This document shows positions 22,149 to 28,453 of a stretch of 28,453 bases of DNA, in pieces. The notes under the pieces were generated by a model. The model did no database searches. It was given only the letters and a program-made list of their open reading frames with translations, and had not been told where the DNA came from. The stretch lies in the NCBI GenBank assembly GCA_948868795.1, contig CAQRDK010000013.1:1-28453 (forward strand). The letters are read 5' to 3'. Made by a program: the position numbers and the translations under genes. Each line of letters starts with the position of its first letter. The first letter of the stretch is position 1. Source of the stretch: an uncultured Candidatus Saccharibacteria bacterium. GTDB taxonomy: Bacteria; Patescibacteriota; Saccharimonadia; Saccharimonadales; Saccharimonadaceae.

Positions 22149-24185
22149 TTAGTTTTCCGACGATGGATTTTGAGAAGCGGATGCGGGTTTCTGGTTGGGA
22201 GCGGAGATCTTGCGACTGGTGCTGGCGGCGCGGAGAACGTCGGCGGCGCTAGCGGAGGCATCAAACGAAAAACTAAATTGCTTGGTCTGGTTTAATTGTA
22301 GCACAGGTTCGGCACGCATGGGCGGATTGTCGGCGATTTGGGCTGGCGGGAGAGAAGGGATTTCGGTTGAACGGGGCGAGAGATTCGGCGGAAGTTGATT
22401 CGGCTGTGAGACGGGCGGAGTTTGAGTTGGTGTCGACGGAGTTTGAGTTATTGCTGGCGGGAGGAAGTCGAGGGTGCGGCCTTTGCAGCCGGGATAAGTC
22501 TCATCGCCGAGGCTGACTTGGACGAAACATTCGCGAGATTTCAGACCGGTGAGGAGAGCTTGTTTGTCTTCAGTTTTATCGCTGCCCGCAAGGCTAATGT
22601 TTAGGTTGTGCGTGAGAAGTTCGGCGTCACTTTTGGAGACGCGGAAAATATAATAGTTCGAGGTATTGGCAAAGATCGCTGAGCGAAGTTCTGCACTAAA
22701 CTGGCCGAAATATTGTCCGGCGAGCATAATGGAAGTTTTGTATTTGCGAAGTTCGGAGAGGAAGCGCGAGAGAATCGGGTTTTCAATAATGGCAACTTCG
22801 TCAATAATGACGATAAGATGTTGATCGATGAGGGATTTTTGGGCGAAGAGGAAAAGTTGTTGAAGGAGGAGGCCGGCGATGGTCTGGGTGACTTTATTAC
22901 CGAGACGCGGACGGCTGAGCGAGAAAATCGTGAGGAAGTTGTGCGTGATTTGGTCAGCAAGGTTGCTCGCCGAAGTCTCATCGTTGAAAACTGGAACCAT
23001 CTGCATCTCGTCAATGAAGACGATGATCGGCGCGATGGCGCTAGCATAAGCGCGAGTGCGCAGTTCGTTGAAATCGGCGAGGAAGAAGCGCGTGACGCTG
23101 GTTGGAACTTTATCTTTTTGCTGTTCGATAATTCCGTTGCGATATTCGACATCGGTCAAAAGTTCGCGCAGGTGGAGGAAAGAAAAACTGCCAGCGGTCA
23201 TGAGCAGAAAACTGGCATAACGCAAGACGCGCTCAAGCTCGCTATTGTAATCACCGCCCATGAGCGAACGGAACAAAGTCAACATTAGCTCGACGCCAAC
23301 ATTAATATCGTCTGCATTAGTTTGGAAAAGGTCGATGCTTTCGGCGGGCGATTGAAAATTGATAACTTTCTGACTCGCGATCCCAGCGCAATCATTTTTT
23401 AGAGCATCATGCGGATCGATGACGACGATTTTGTATTGGTCTGGCGCGGTGCGGTAGATCTTGTCGATGAAAGAAGCGAGAAACTTCGACTTGCCGGAAC
23501 CACTACCTCCGAGCACCAGAGAATGTTTCGCAAAATCGTAAGAATCGTGGCGTAAAAATGCGTTTATTTTATAATACGGAAAAGTGTCAATTTCGAAAAG
23601 CGAATTATTTTCAGTTTTATTTAATAATTTTAAAACTTTTTCGATTTTCAAATATTTCGGAAACTTTTTGAAAGTATAATTTTTGGTTTTATTAAAATTC
23701 ACAGCCAGCAAAGTTGCAGGGTTGAAAAGTGCGAGACGGCGAGCGACAGGTTTCTCGGCGTCGGAAGTTGTTTGGCAAACGAAATAGGCAGAGCCGGCGA
23801 GAAGTTGTTTCATGGTGTGAAAGTTGAGAATGAGAGAGTCGAAACTCGTACCGGACTTTTGGAGTTTGCGGACGAGGTGAAGACAAGTTTCGTTTTGGTG
23901 GTTGAGGTAGGGTGATTTCTTATGAATAGCATCAGGAGCAGCGGCTTTCGCGAGTTCTTTTTCGGTTTTTAATTCTTTCAGAAGAAAATCCGCAAGTCCG
24001 AAACTGAGCGGGAGAGGCTTAGGGCTTTCGAGATAATAGTGGAGAGTCGTGGCGTCGAGCTTGATAATAATTTTCCAGGACGCAAAAAGACCGAGATAGT
24101 CAGCAACAGTCGACAAAAACTCACGCCATTTTGCCGCATCTAAATCGCCACCACCCAGAAATATCTCATAAGTCCAGGAATTCAC
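22149..24185 (-). CDS. HerA/VirB4-like P-loop ATPase
   Basis: The protein has 678 residues. Walker A is GGSGSGKS (226-233), followed by VIDPHDAL (255-262), typical of HerA/VirB4/TraC conjugation and pilus ATPases. Walker B is IVIIDE (458-463), followed by LRKYKTSIMLAGQYFGQ (479-495) with the usual conserved Gln. Residues 1-220 are a less conserved N-terminal domain. The tail from about 575 is Pro/Thr/Ser-rich and disordered. The start is GTG at 24183-24185, 6 nt after a TATAAT that overlaps the stop codon of the upstream UbiB-like gene, so a leaderless transcript is expected. No other secretion gene is in the window. Roles in DNA uptake, conjugation or type IV secretion are possible. Confidence 0.85.
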   Translation of the reverse strand: MNSWTYEIFLGGGDLDAAKWREFLSTVADYLGLFASWKIIIKLDATTLHYYLESPKPLPLSFGLADFLLKELKTEKELAKAAAPDAIHKKSPYLNHQNETCLHLVRKLQKSGTSFDSLILNFHTMKQLLAGSAYFVCQTTSDAEKPVARRLALFNPATLLAVNFNKTKNYTFKKFPKYLKIEKVLKLLNKTENNSLFEIDTFPYYKINAFLRHDSYDFAKHSLVLGGSGSGKSKFLASFIDKIYRTAPDQYKIVVIDPHDALKNDCAGIASQKVINFQSPAESIDLFQTNADDINVGVELMLTLFRSLMGGDYNSELERVLRYASFLLMTAGSFSFLHLRELLTDVEYRNGIIEQQKDKVPTSVTRFFLADFNELRTRAYASAIAPIIVFIDEMQMVPVFNDETSASNLADQITHNFLTIFSLSRPRLGNKVTQTIAGLLLQQLFLFAQKSLIDQHLIVIIDEVAIIENPILSRFLSELRKYKTSIMLAGQYFGQFSAELRSAIFANTSNYYIFRVSKSDAELLTHNLNISLAGSDKTEDKQALLTGLKSRECFVQVSLGDETYPGCKGRTLDFLPPAITQTPSTPTQTPPVSQPNQLPPNLSPRSTEIPSLPPAQIADNPPMRAEPVLQLNQTKQFSFSFDASASAADVLRAASTSRKISAPNQKPASASQNPSSEN

Positions 24186-24191
24186 GATACT

Positions 24192-24197
24192 ATTATA
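24192..24197 (-). promoter_or_regulatory. -10 element of the HerA-like gene, overlapping the upstream stop codon
   Basis: TATAAT on the minus strand contains the TAA stop of the UbiB-like gene (24193-24195) and lies 6 nt before the GTG start. TATGC precedes it (extended -10). Confidence 0.65.
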
Positions 24198-25599
24198 GCA
24201 TAAAATCGAGAACTTCGCGACAGTTCGCTAGAGCGGTTTGAGCCTGGCGGCTGAGGTTGGAAAGGGCGAGGATTTGGCTCGAGAAGCCGGCGGCAGGACC
24301 GTTCTGCAAAGTCGTGCGAAGGAAATTCGGGACGAGGGCAAGACCACTTTTGAAAATATCTTGGACATCTTCGGCGGTGCGGTGGAGATAAAATTCAAAA
24401 ACTTGCGCGGCGAGAAGTTCTTTCGTGTCGGTGAAGTTCTCGACGAAATTATTAATACCGAAAAGTGCGAGAAAAGCCTTCGCCATTTTGAAGAGCAGAA
24501 TCGGCGGGGCGATGTCATATTTCGTGAAAACGCCAATCATTTCGACGAAATATTGGGTGACCGGAATGGTTTGGAGTCGCTCAACTTCGGCGGAAATATC
24601 TTTGACGAGCTGTTCGCGGTCAAAGTTCGTATAATCGCTGCGGTTGATCAGAAGGTCGACAAGCTCGGCGGACTTTTTGGTATAGGAATAGAGAAAAAGT
24701 TTGCGAATAAAGTCAGCTTCGTCGGCGTCGAACTCAAAAATCAAGCCCATGTCGAGAAAACCGAGATTCCCTGCTTGATCGAGATAAATATTGCCGCCGT
24801 GCGGATCGCCATGAAAAACTACCGGAAGATTATGGAAGAGGGCGTAAAAAGAGAGGCGCAGATAATCGTTGACGGCGCGGGTGATCTTCTGCTTGTTGTC
24901 GGCAGACAGTTCAAGCTGATTAACAGTCGGGTGCGCGATGAACTCCATGACGATAATATTCTTCGTACAAAAGTCGGGATAAACTTTTGGCGCGACGATG
25001 TTGGCGGTGTTTTTGATGCGGCCGTTGACACTCGCGGCAAACTCAGCATAACGAGCGAGATTCTGGCGCTCCTTGATAAAGTCGGTTTCTTGGTAAATCC
25101 AGTCGACGTAATATTTGAGTGCCTTGTCGCTGCCGAGAAAATTGCGGAATTTGGCAAAGCGGCCGAAGCGATGGATGAGACGGCGAATCTGCTTCACGTC
25201 ACGCTCGATGCGGTGGGTGACGTCGGCGCGTTTAACTTTCACGGCGACGACTTCGCCAGATTTCAAAACGGCGCGATGAACCTGGGAAATGGAAGCGGAG
25301 CCGAGCGGCTGTTCGTCGATAGATTGGAAAATTTCGTCGAGTGGACGCTGATATTCTTGCTCAAGTTTCTGACGGATTTTCGAGAACGGGAGCGGGTTAC
25401 AATGGTCACAAATCGCGGCGAGCTCCGTGCGATCCTGCTCGGTGAAGATATTGCCGATGTTTTGCATGGCGAGAATCTGAGCGACTTTAATGTAGACGAC
25501 GCCCATACGCTTCGCGAAGTCACAAATCACGCGGCCGGTGCTGCGGCGCAGGAAAAACTTCTGAATCAGCATCAGACAACCGTAAAAATAAAGCCGCAT
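24193..25599 (-). CDS. ABC1/UbiB-family atypical kinase
   Basis: UbiB/ADCK proteins are atypical kinases or ATPases often tied to isoprenoid lipid or quinone metabolism. The motifs are VYIKVAQILAMQ (35-46, the family KxGQ region with VAQ for LGQ), PLGSASISQVHRA (98-110) and VAVKVKR (118-124). HGDPHGGNIYLD (263-274) and GFLDMGLIFEFD (280-291) complete the set. The 468-aa length fits. No C-terminal membrane helix is obvious. The start ATG at 25597-25599 has AAGGAGG 12 nt upstream, a long spacing. The promoter lies at 25627-25655. No quinone biosynthesis genes are nearby, so the substrate is unknown. The change from Gly to Ala in KxGQ deserves attention, because that motif limits kinase activity in relatives. 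Confidence 0.88.
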   Translation of the reverse strand: MRLYFYGCLMLIQKFFLRRSTGRVICDFAKRMGVVYIKVAQILAMQNIGNIFTEQDRTELAAICDHCNPLPFSKIRQKLEQEYQRPLDEIFQSIDEQPLGSASISQVHRAVLKSGEVVAVKVKRADVTHRIERDVKQIRRLIHRFGRFAKFRNFLGSDKALKYYVDWIYQETDFIKERQNLARYAEFAASVNGRIKNTANIVAPKVYPDFCTKNIIVMEFIAHPTVNQLELSADNKQKITRAVNDYLRLSFYALFHNLPVVFHGDPHGGNIYLDQAGNLGFLDMGLIFEFDADEADFIRKLFLYSYTKKSAELVDLLINRSDYTNFDREQLVKDISAEVERLQTIPVTQYFVEMIGVFTKYDIAPPILLFKMAKAFLALFGINNFVENFTDTKELLAAQVFEFYLHRTAEDVQDIFKSGLALVPNFLRTTLQNGPAAGFSSQILALSNLSRQAQTALANCREVLDFML

Positions 25600-25626
25600 C
25601 GTTTTTGATAACCTCCTTATGAGTTT

Positions 25627-25655
25627 AGAATAACTGATGAGAGGAGTTTTGGCAA
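25627..25655 (-). promoter_or_regulatory. Promoter of the UbiB/HerA-like/Cys-rich/DUF167 operon
   Basis: TTGCCA (25650-25655) and TATTCT (25627-25632) on the minus strand are 17 bp apart. The leader is about 20 nt and contains AAGGAGG. Confidence 0.65.
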
Positions 25656-25707
25656 GAAGTTTCTTGCGAGGGTTTCGGGTTTTTGAGAGGCTTTCAGAGG
25701 TTCGAGG

Positions 25708-25723
25708 AAGACTTTCGAGTCTT
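25708..25723. other. Small UUCG-capped hairpin between divergent promoters
   Basis: AAGACT-TTCG-AGTCTT is a perfect 6-bp stem with a stable TTCG loop on the plus strand. It lies between the UbiB and AlkD-like promoters; a role is not evident. Confidence 0.4.
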
Positions 25724-25741
25724 GCGAAAGGGAGGGGATGT

Positions 25742-25747
25742 TATAAT
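25742..25747 (+). promoter_or_regulatory. -10 element of the AlkD-like gene, leaderless type
   Basis: TATAAT with ATGT before it lies 6 nt upstream of ATG 25754. This fixes the start and excludes the longer in-frame reading from 25637. Confidence 0.7.
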
Positions 25748-25753
25748 GGTTTT

Positions 25754-26446
25754 ATGAAACGGAATGAAGTGATTGCACGACTGAAGGCGAAGCAGGATGT
25801 GAAATATCGAGACTTTCATAGCGGACTATGTCCGGGGACGGCGAATATTATCGGAGTGCGAATACCGGAGCAGCGCCGGCTGGCGGCAGAAATAGCGCGC
25901 GGGGATTTCGCAGAGTTTTTGCGTGAGGCACGCGGGGAGTTTTATGAGGAACTGACAGTCGAAGGGCTAGTGATCGCGACGGCTTCGATTGGTTTTCAGG
26001 AGAGGTTAGAACTTCTGCGGAGATTTGTGCCGAAGATAAATAGCTGGGCGACGTGCGACACGGTCTGTGCGAGTTTGTGGTTCCGGCCGGATGAGTTCGG
26101 GGAGGGCTGGCGATTTATTACGAGTTATCTCCAAAGCGATCGGGAGTTTGAGCTGAGGTTTATGTTCGTGATGATGCTAGACCATTTTATGAAGGCGGAA
26201 TATATTGACGGGGTTCTCGCGGCGGTCTCGGCGGTGCGTTCAGAAAGTTATTACGTGAAGATGGCACAGGCGTGGCTGGTGGCGGAAGTTTTTATTAAGT
26301 TTCGCGAGGCAGGACTGGAGTTTCTGCGGGGCGATAATATGCTGCCGTGGACGCAAAACAAGGCAATTCAGAAAATCCGCGAATCATATCGAGTCTCGGA
26401 CGCAGATAAAGAGCTAGTAAAGAGTCTCAAAAAAGTTCGTATATAG
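25754..26446 (+). CDS. DNA alkylation repair protein, AlkD-like HEAT-repeat family
   Basis: AlkD-like enzymes remove alkylated bases (3-methyladenine, 7-methylguanine) without base flipping. The family pattern is clear: GVRIPEQRRLAAEIARGD (34-51), EELTVEGLVIATASIG (65-80), INSWATCDTVCASLWF (93-108, with the conserved Trp and Asp), REFELRFMFVMMLDHFM and SYYVKMAQAWLVAEVFIKF. It ends NKAIQKIRESYRVSDADKELVKSLKK. The 230-aa length is typical. I chose ATG 25754, 6 nt after a TATAAT box; the longer reading would begin upstream of the promoter. The 3' end overlaps the convergent 103-aa gene by 33 bp. Confidence 0.9.
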   Translation: MKRNEVIARLKAKQDVKYRDFHSGLCPGTANIIGVRIPEQRRLAAEIARGDFAEFLREARGEFYEELTVEGLVIATASIGFQERLELLRRFVPKINSWATCDTVCASLWFRPDEFGEGWRFITSYLQSDREFELRFMFVMMLDHFMKAEYIDGVLAAVSAVRSESYYVKMAQAWLVAEVFIKFREAGLEFLRGDNMLPWTQNKAIQKIRESYRVSDADKELVKSLKKVRI

Positions 26447-26725
26447 ATAAGGTTGAGATTTTAGGTTCGTTAGGATTAGAGAGGTGTCGCTCGCGGTCGT
26501 CTCGTCGAGGTTGATTTGCTCGGAGATGATTTCGGTCTCAGAGACAGCAACGGCAGTATCGTCATGGTGGTTGCTGAAAGCCATGAAGACGGCTGGGAGA
26601 ATTAAGCATTCGGCAACGTGGTAAAGAAGATGTAGAACCATAAAAGTAACGCCAAGCGCGCCGAGGCGCTTACCTTTCGACAAGTCGCGATGTTTCTTAA
26701 AACCGCAATGACAGTGATGCTTCAT
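26414..26725 (-). CDS. Small single-pass membrane protein, 103 aa
   Basis: The ATG at 26723-26725 lies 6 nt after TATAAT (26732-26737), again a leaderless arrangement with TGG before the -10. The N-terminus is metal-ligand-like (MKHHCHCGFKKH), followed by a basic stretch (DLSKGKRLG). One transmembrane segment follows (about 23-49, VTFMVLHLLYHVAECLILPAV inside it). The rest is acidic, Ser/Thr-rich and may be extracytoplasmic. The last 11 codons overlap the end of the AlkD-like gene on the other strand. The family is unknown. A His/Cys cluster next to a membrane helix could bind metal, but that is a guess. Confidence 0.7.
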   Translation of the reverse strand: MKHHCHCGFKKHRDLSKGKRLGALGVTFMVLHLLYHVAECLILPAVFMAFSNHHDDTAVAVSETEIISEQINLDETTASDTSLILTNLKSQPYLYTNFFETLY

Positions 26726-26731
26726 AGGGGT

Positions 26732-26737
26732 ATTATA
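26732..26737 (-). promoter_or_regulatory. -10 element of the 103-aa gene, leaderless type
   Basis: TATAAT on the minus strand with ATGG before it, 6 nt upstream of the ATG. Confidence 0.65.
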
Positions 26738-26859
26738 CCATGGAATTGGGGAGTTGATGCGGGTTTTATTGGTCAGACATGGTCGATGGACCTTGGTCGG
26801 GTAAGTTTGGTCTTGATTTTGCTATTGTTTGATGCTAGAATGGAGCTAGTTGTTGTTAA

Positions 26860-26958
26860 TTACTCTTTGTCTTTGACGAGAGTAATTTTCATTTGCAGGC
26901 CGTGTACTGACACGGAGATACGAACTTTCATACGTTTAGTTTCGAAGCGTATTACCAT
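26860..26958 (-). CDS. Small basic ORF, 32 aa
   Basis: The ATG at 26956-26958 has a perfect AGGAGG about 8 nt upstream. The frame encodes a basic amphipathic peptide starting MVIRFETKRMKVRISV, then a short segment ending LVKDKE and TAA. The alternating hydrophobic/basic pattern (RFETKRMKVRISVSVHGLQM) suggests a beta hairpin. The strong ribosome binding site is the main evidence. A TATAAT at 27117-27122 could drive it through a leader of about 150 nt. The family is not recognised. Confidence 0.5.
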   Translation of the reverse strand: MVIRFETKRMKVRISVSVHGLQMKITLVKDKE

Positions 26959-27116
26959 AACTCTATCCTCCTTTCTTTACCCTTTTAAGTTGCTTAGATC
27001 AAGACCTACTTTTGCCCGTAAGGTTAGCGTAGCGTACTTTGAGAAGTTTTACCAAGCATAAGTACGAAGATTGTAGGGGGATTTTGGGCTGGGAGTTCTT
27101 TGAATGAAAATTGGGT

Positions 27117-27122
27117 ATTATA
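27117..27122 (-). promoter_or_regulatory. Probable promoter -10 upstream of the 32-aa ORF
   Basis: TATAAT on the minus strand preceded by ATGA, with TTGTAT 18 bp further upstream. The gap between 26959 and 27116 shows no other gene. Confidence 0.45.
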
Positions 27123-27166
27123 TCATATTTTGTTCCTTAGATACAAGCATAGGCGTTTATAAAATA

Positions 27167-27192
27167 TAGCAGAAGCGATAATGCTTCTGCTA
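27167..27192. terminator. Perfect 10-bp hairpin, terminator
   Basis: TAGCAGAAGC (27167-27176), loop GATAAT, GCTTCTGCTA (27183-27192). The minus-strand tail TATTTTAT and plus-strand tail AGTTTTATT are both U-rich. It is the likely 3' end of the FISUMP transcript. Confidence 0.65.
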
Positions 27193-27278
27193 AGTTTTAT
27201 TACGGTAGTGATTAGTGTTTTTCTGTCTATGGTTAGATTTTACCGCTTTTTGTCGTGAGGATAAATTACGTTGATTAG

Positions 27279-27455
27279 TTCTCCGCCCCAGCCGCCGCCC
27301 CGCCAAATAAGTTCTTAAGTCTGTGGGGTAGACTTATGAGATTAATTAATATCGCGATATCTATTTATTGTAAAAAAGGAATAAGTATGTGCTATATCGA
27401 CGTATATATTATATATGTGTACTTATTTGGCGGTTGCGGAGGCTAGGGCGGAGAA
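27279..27455. repeat. 34-bp inverted repeat around a palindrome-rich AT core, next to the FISUMP gene
   Basis: The GC-rich arms at 27279-27312 and 27421-27455 are imperfect inverted copies (each CTCCGCCC...CGCCAAATAAGT when read inward) with a few mismatches and one indel. The 108-bp AT-rich core holds TAAGTCT/AGACTTA (27316-27336), ATTAATTAAT, ATATCGCGATAT (27349-27360) and a TATATATTATATA tract. No target-site duplication or transposase is visible. The rest of 27193-27278 shows nothing. Confidence 0.7.
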
Positions 27456-27464
27456 ACCTAAGGT

Positions 27465-28453
27465 TTAGCGGGCGATACAGCGGACGGCGAAGCCTCCGCT
27501 ACGGACAAAATTGGCAGATAGATCAATGTCCGAAGTAGCGCCAAAATACAAATAGTACGCATTATTAGCGCCTGACGGCGACGATGACCAATAAGCTCCA
27601 TAAGAACCAACGTTACTCAGCAGGTAATTTACATCTTGACGGACGCTGCCACCCCTTATGAAATAATACGGAGCTTTAGTTAAACTACTGGTTTGAGTGC
27701 CGACGCTTCCAGCATTCACTAAATAGCTAAAACTTCCAAGAGTATTCGTACCGCTGGTTGGTAGTTTCCATCCTTTAGGGCAGATGCTGCCATTTGCCTC
27801 CATACTAGAGACAGAGGCTCCAGTCCCAGCTGTTGCCGTATTCCATTGATACTGGTTACCCACTAGGTAATGAGCATCGTATTCTGTCGCCGAAAAAGTG
27901 CTATTGTTTTTGGCGTAGAAGTCCGGGTCTTTCGATGGGGCTCTATTTCCTATTGCAGTCAGTTGCCCCGTGCAATTGCTGAATGTATTCTTTTTTGCTC
28001 CACAATCCGACGACCCTAATGGATTCGTAATTACATACTCTCCGAGATTCCAAGAGCGCGTACTCGTATTAGAGTTACTTATAGTACTTGAAATCGCAGA
28101 ACTCGCCGTTGCTACCGGTTTATAGGCCGTAGTTGCCATGTTGTAGTCCGACAGGCTTGCGTCTGGCCATGTTGTAGCGAGGTCAAGTTTCAGATCTTGT
28201 GTCATCCAGCATTTTCCATCAGCCAGTCTATTCACCCAATAGTATTTTCCGTCGCGGACATCTTCGAGCTGAGCAGAGATTTCTCCATCATTGTCGAGGT
28301 CGGCAGCACTTTCGCAGACGGCTGACGTCATTTCCTGCATAGTGGCGATGCCGAAATCATTCGTGATTTCCACCGGGCTACTCACCACGCTCAAAGTTAT
28401 CGTATTCTTATAAGTATCAGCTGGTTTTTGGTCATTAACTTTAGCTGCAAAAC
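27465..28453 (-). CDS. FISUMP (TIGR02145) surface protein, C-terminal part, cut by window edge
   Basis: The frame is open to the right edge, so the start is outside the window; 328 codons plus stop are seen. The first visible segment (AAKVNDQKPADTYKNTITL) resembles the spacer region of Saccharibacteria surface proteins, in my recollection. The TIGR02145 domain then shows DGKYYWVNRLADGKCWMTQD, ICPKGWKLP and SYGAYWSSSPSG. It ends RSGGFAVRCIAR at the stop. Such domains have a C-type-lectin/FGE-like fold and probably bind ligands at the cell surface. The Tyr/Asn/Ser-rich stretch just before the invariant VRC end is where related proteins vary. GC content and strand skew differ from the rest of the window. 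Confidence 0.85.
   Translation of the reverse strand, partial: FAAKVNDQKPADTYKNTITLSVVSSPVEITNDFGIATMQEMTSAVCESAADLDNDGEISAQLEDVRDGKYYWVNRLADGKCWMTQDLKLDLATTWPDASLSDYNMATTAYKPVATASSAISSTISNSNTSTRSWNLGEYVITNPLGSSDCGAKKNTFSNCTGQLTAIGNRAPSKDPDFYAKNNSTFSATEYDAHYLVGNQYQWNTATAGTGASVSSMEANGSICPKGWKLPTSGTNTLGSFSYLVNAGSVGTQTSSLTKAPYYFIRGGSVRQDVNYLLSNVGSYGAYWSSSPSGANNAYYLYFGATSDIDLSANFVRSGGFAVRCIAR

Noticed and set aside
22149..24185. Prophage or integrated conjugative element marked by the HerA-like ATPase
   Set aside because: No integrase, relaxase, capsid or tail gene occurs nearby, and the flanking operon looks chromosomal.
24238..25608. Open frame of 456 codons opposite the UbiB-like gene
   Set aside because: It is a shadow of a gene with all UbiB motifs; the encoded sequence has no recognisable domain.
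25637..25753. 39-codon N-terminal extension of the AlkD-like protein
   Set aside because: It lies upstream of the TATAAT box at 25742 and has no similarity to the family start.
27279..27455. Insertion sequence or integron attC site
   Set aside because: No transposase or integrase, no flanking target duplication and no attC core triplets were found.

Overview
The window looks like a chromosomal segment of a Patescibacteria (CPR) bacterium, most likely Candidatus Saccharibacteria (TM7). This is inferred from the gene mix. It has compact operons, a TIGR02145 (FISUMP) surface protein cut by the right edge, and a secreted protein starting with a signal peptide plus AWGDDSG cut by the left edge. 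It also holds a surface esterase/vWA fusion ending in a PNTG motif, an S12-S7 pair without fusA/tuf beside it, and a gap-rpiB-rpe sugar-phosphate operon. Reading frames follow the standard code with no in-frame UGA. No tRNA, rRNA, CRISPR array, IS element or prophage module was recognised.

Layout. (1) 1-1388: divergent promoters with palindromes separate a truncated secreted protein (minus) from a secreted protein of unknown function (plus). (2) 1468-6127: leuS (minus), a membrane protein and a SpoU/TrmH RNA methyltransferase (both plus, each behind the same promoter cassette), and an unknown 198-aa protein (minus). (3) 6299-10516: a five-gene minus operon gap-rpiB-rpe-PfkB kinase-LOG behind a structured leader. 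(4) 10571-13246: a tiny promoter-terminator unit, rpsL-rpsG and tig. (5) 13247-17483: an FAD oxidase, a 66-aa Cys/His protein (plus) and the secreted cutinase-like/vWA/PKD protein, with six 21-bp repeats upstream of its promoter. (6) 17732-21018: an operon of a coiled-coil membrane protein, a beta-repeat membrane protein and ung. (7) 21190-25599: an operon of a UbiB/ABC1 kinase, a HerA/VirB4-like ATPase, a Cys-rich protein and a DUF167 protein. (8) 25754-26958: an AlkD-like repair protein (plus), a small membrane protein and a 32-aa ORF (minus). (9) 26959-28453: an AT-rich intergenic stretch with a 34-bp inverted repeat around a palindrome-rich core, next to the FISUMP gene.

How it works together. 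Translation and protein folding (leuS, rpsL, rpsG, tig, an RNA methyltransferase), sugar-phosphate interconversion (gap, rpiB, rpe, kinase) and base-excision or alkylation repair (ung, AlkD-like) sit next to envelope and surface functions. The most striking patterns are regulatory. Five genes have a TATAAT box 6-8 nt before the start codon, implying leaderless mRNAs. Several other transcripts appear to begin with a stem-loop. One promoter cassette recurs five times, always on the plus strand. Candidate undescribed elements are the 21-bp array, the gap leader RNA, the tiny promoter-terminator unit and the inverted-repeat element beside the FISUMP gene.
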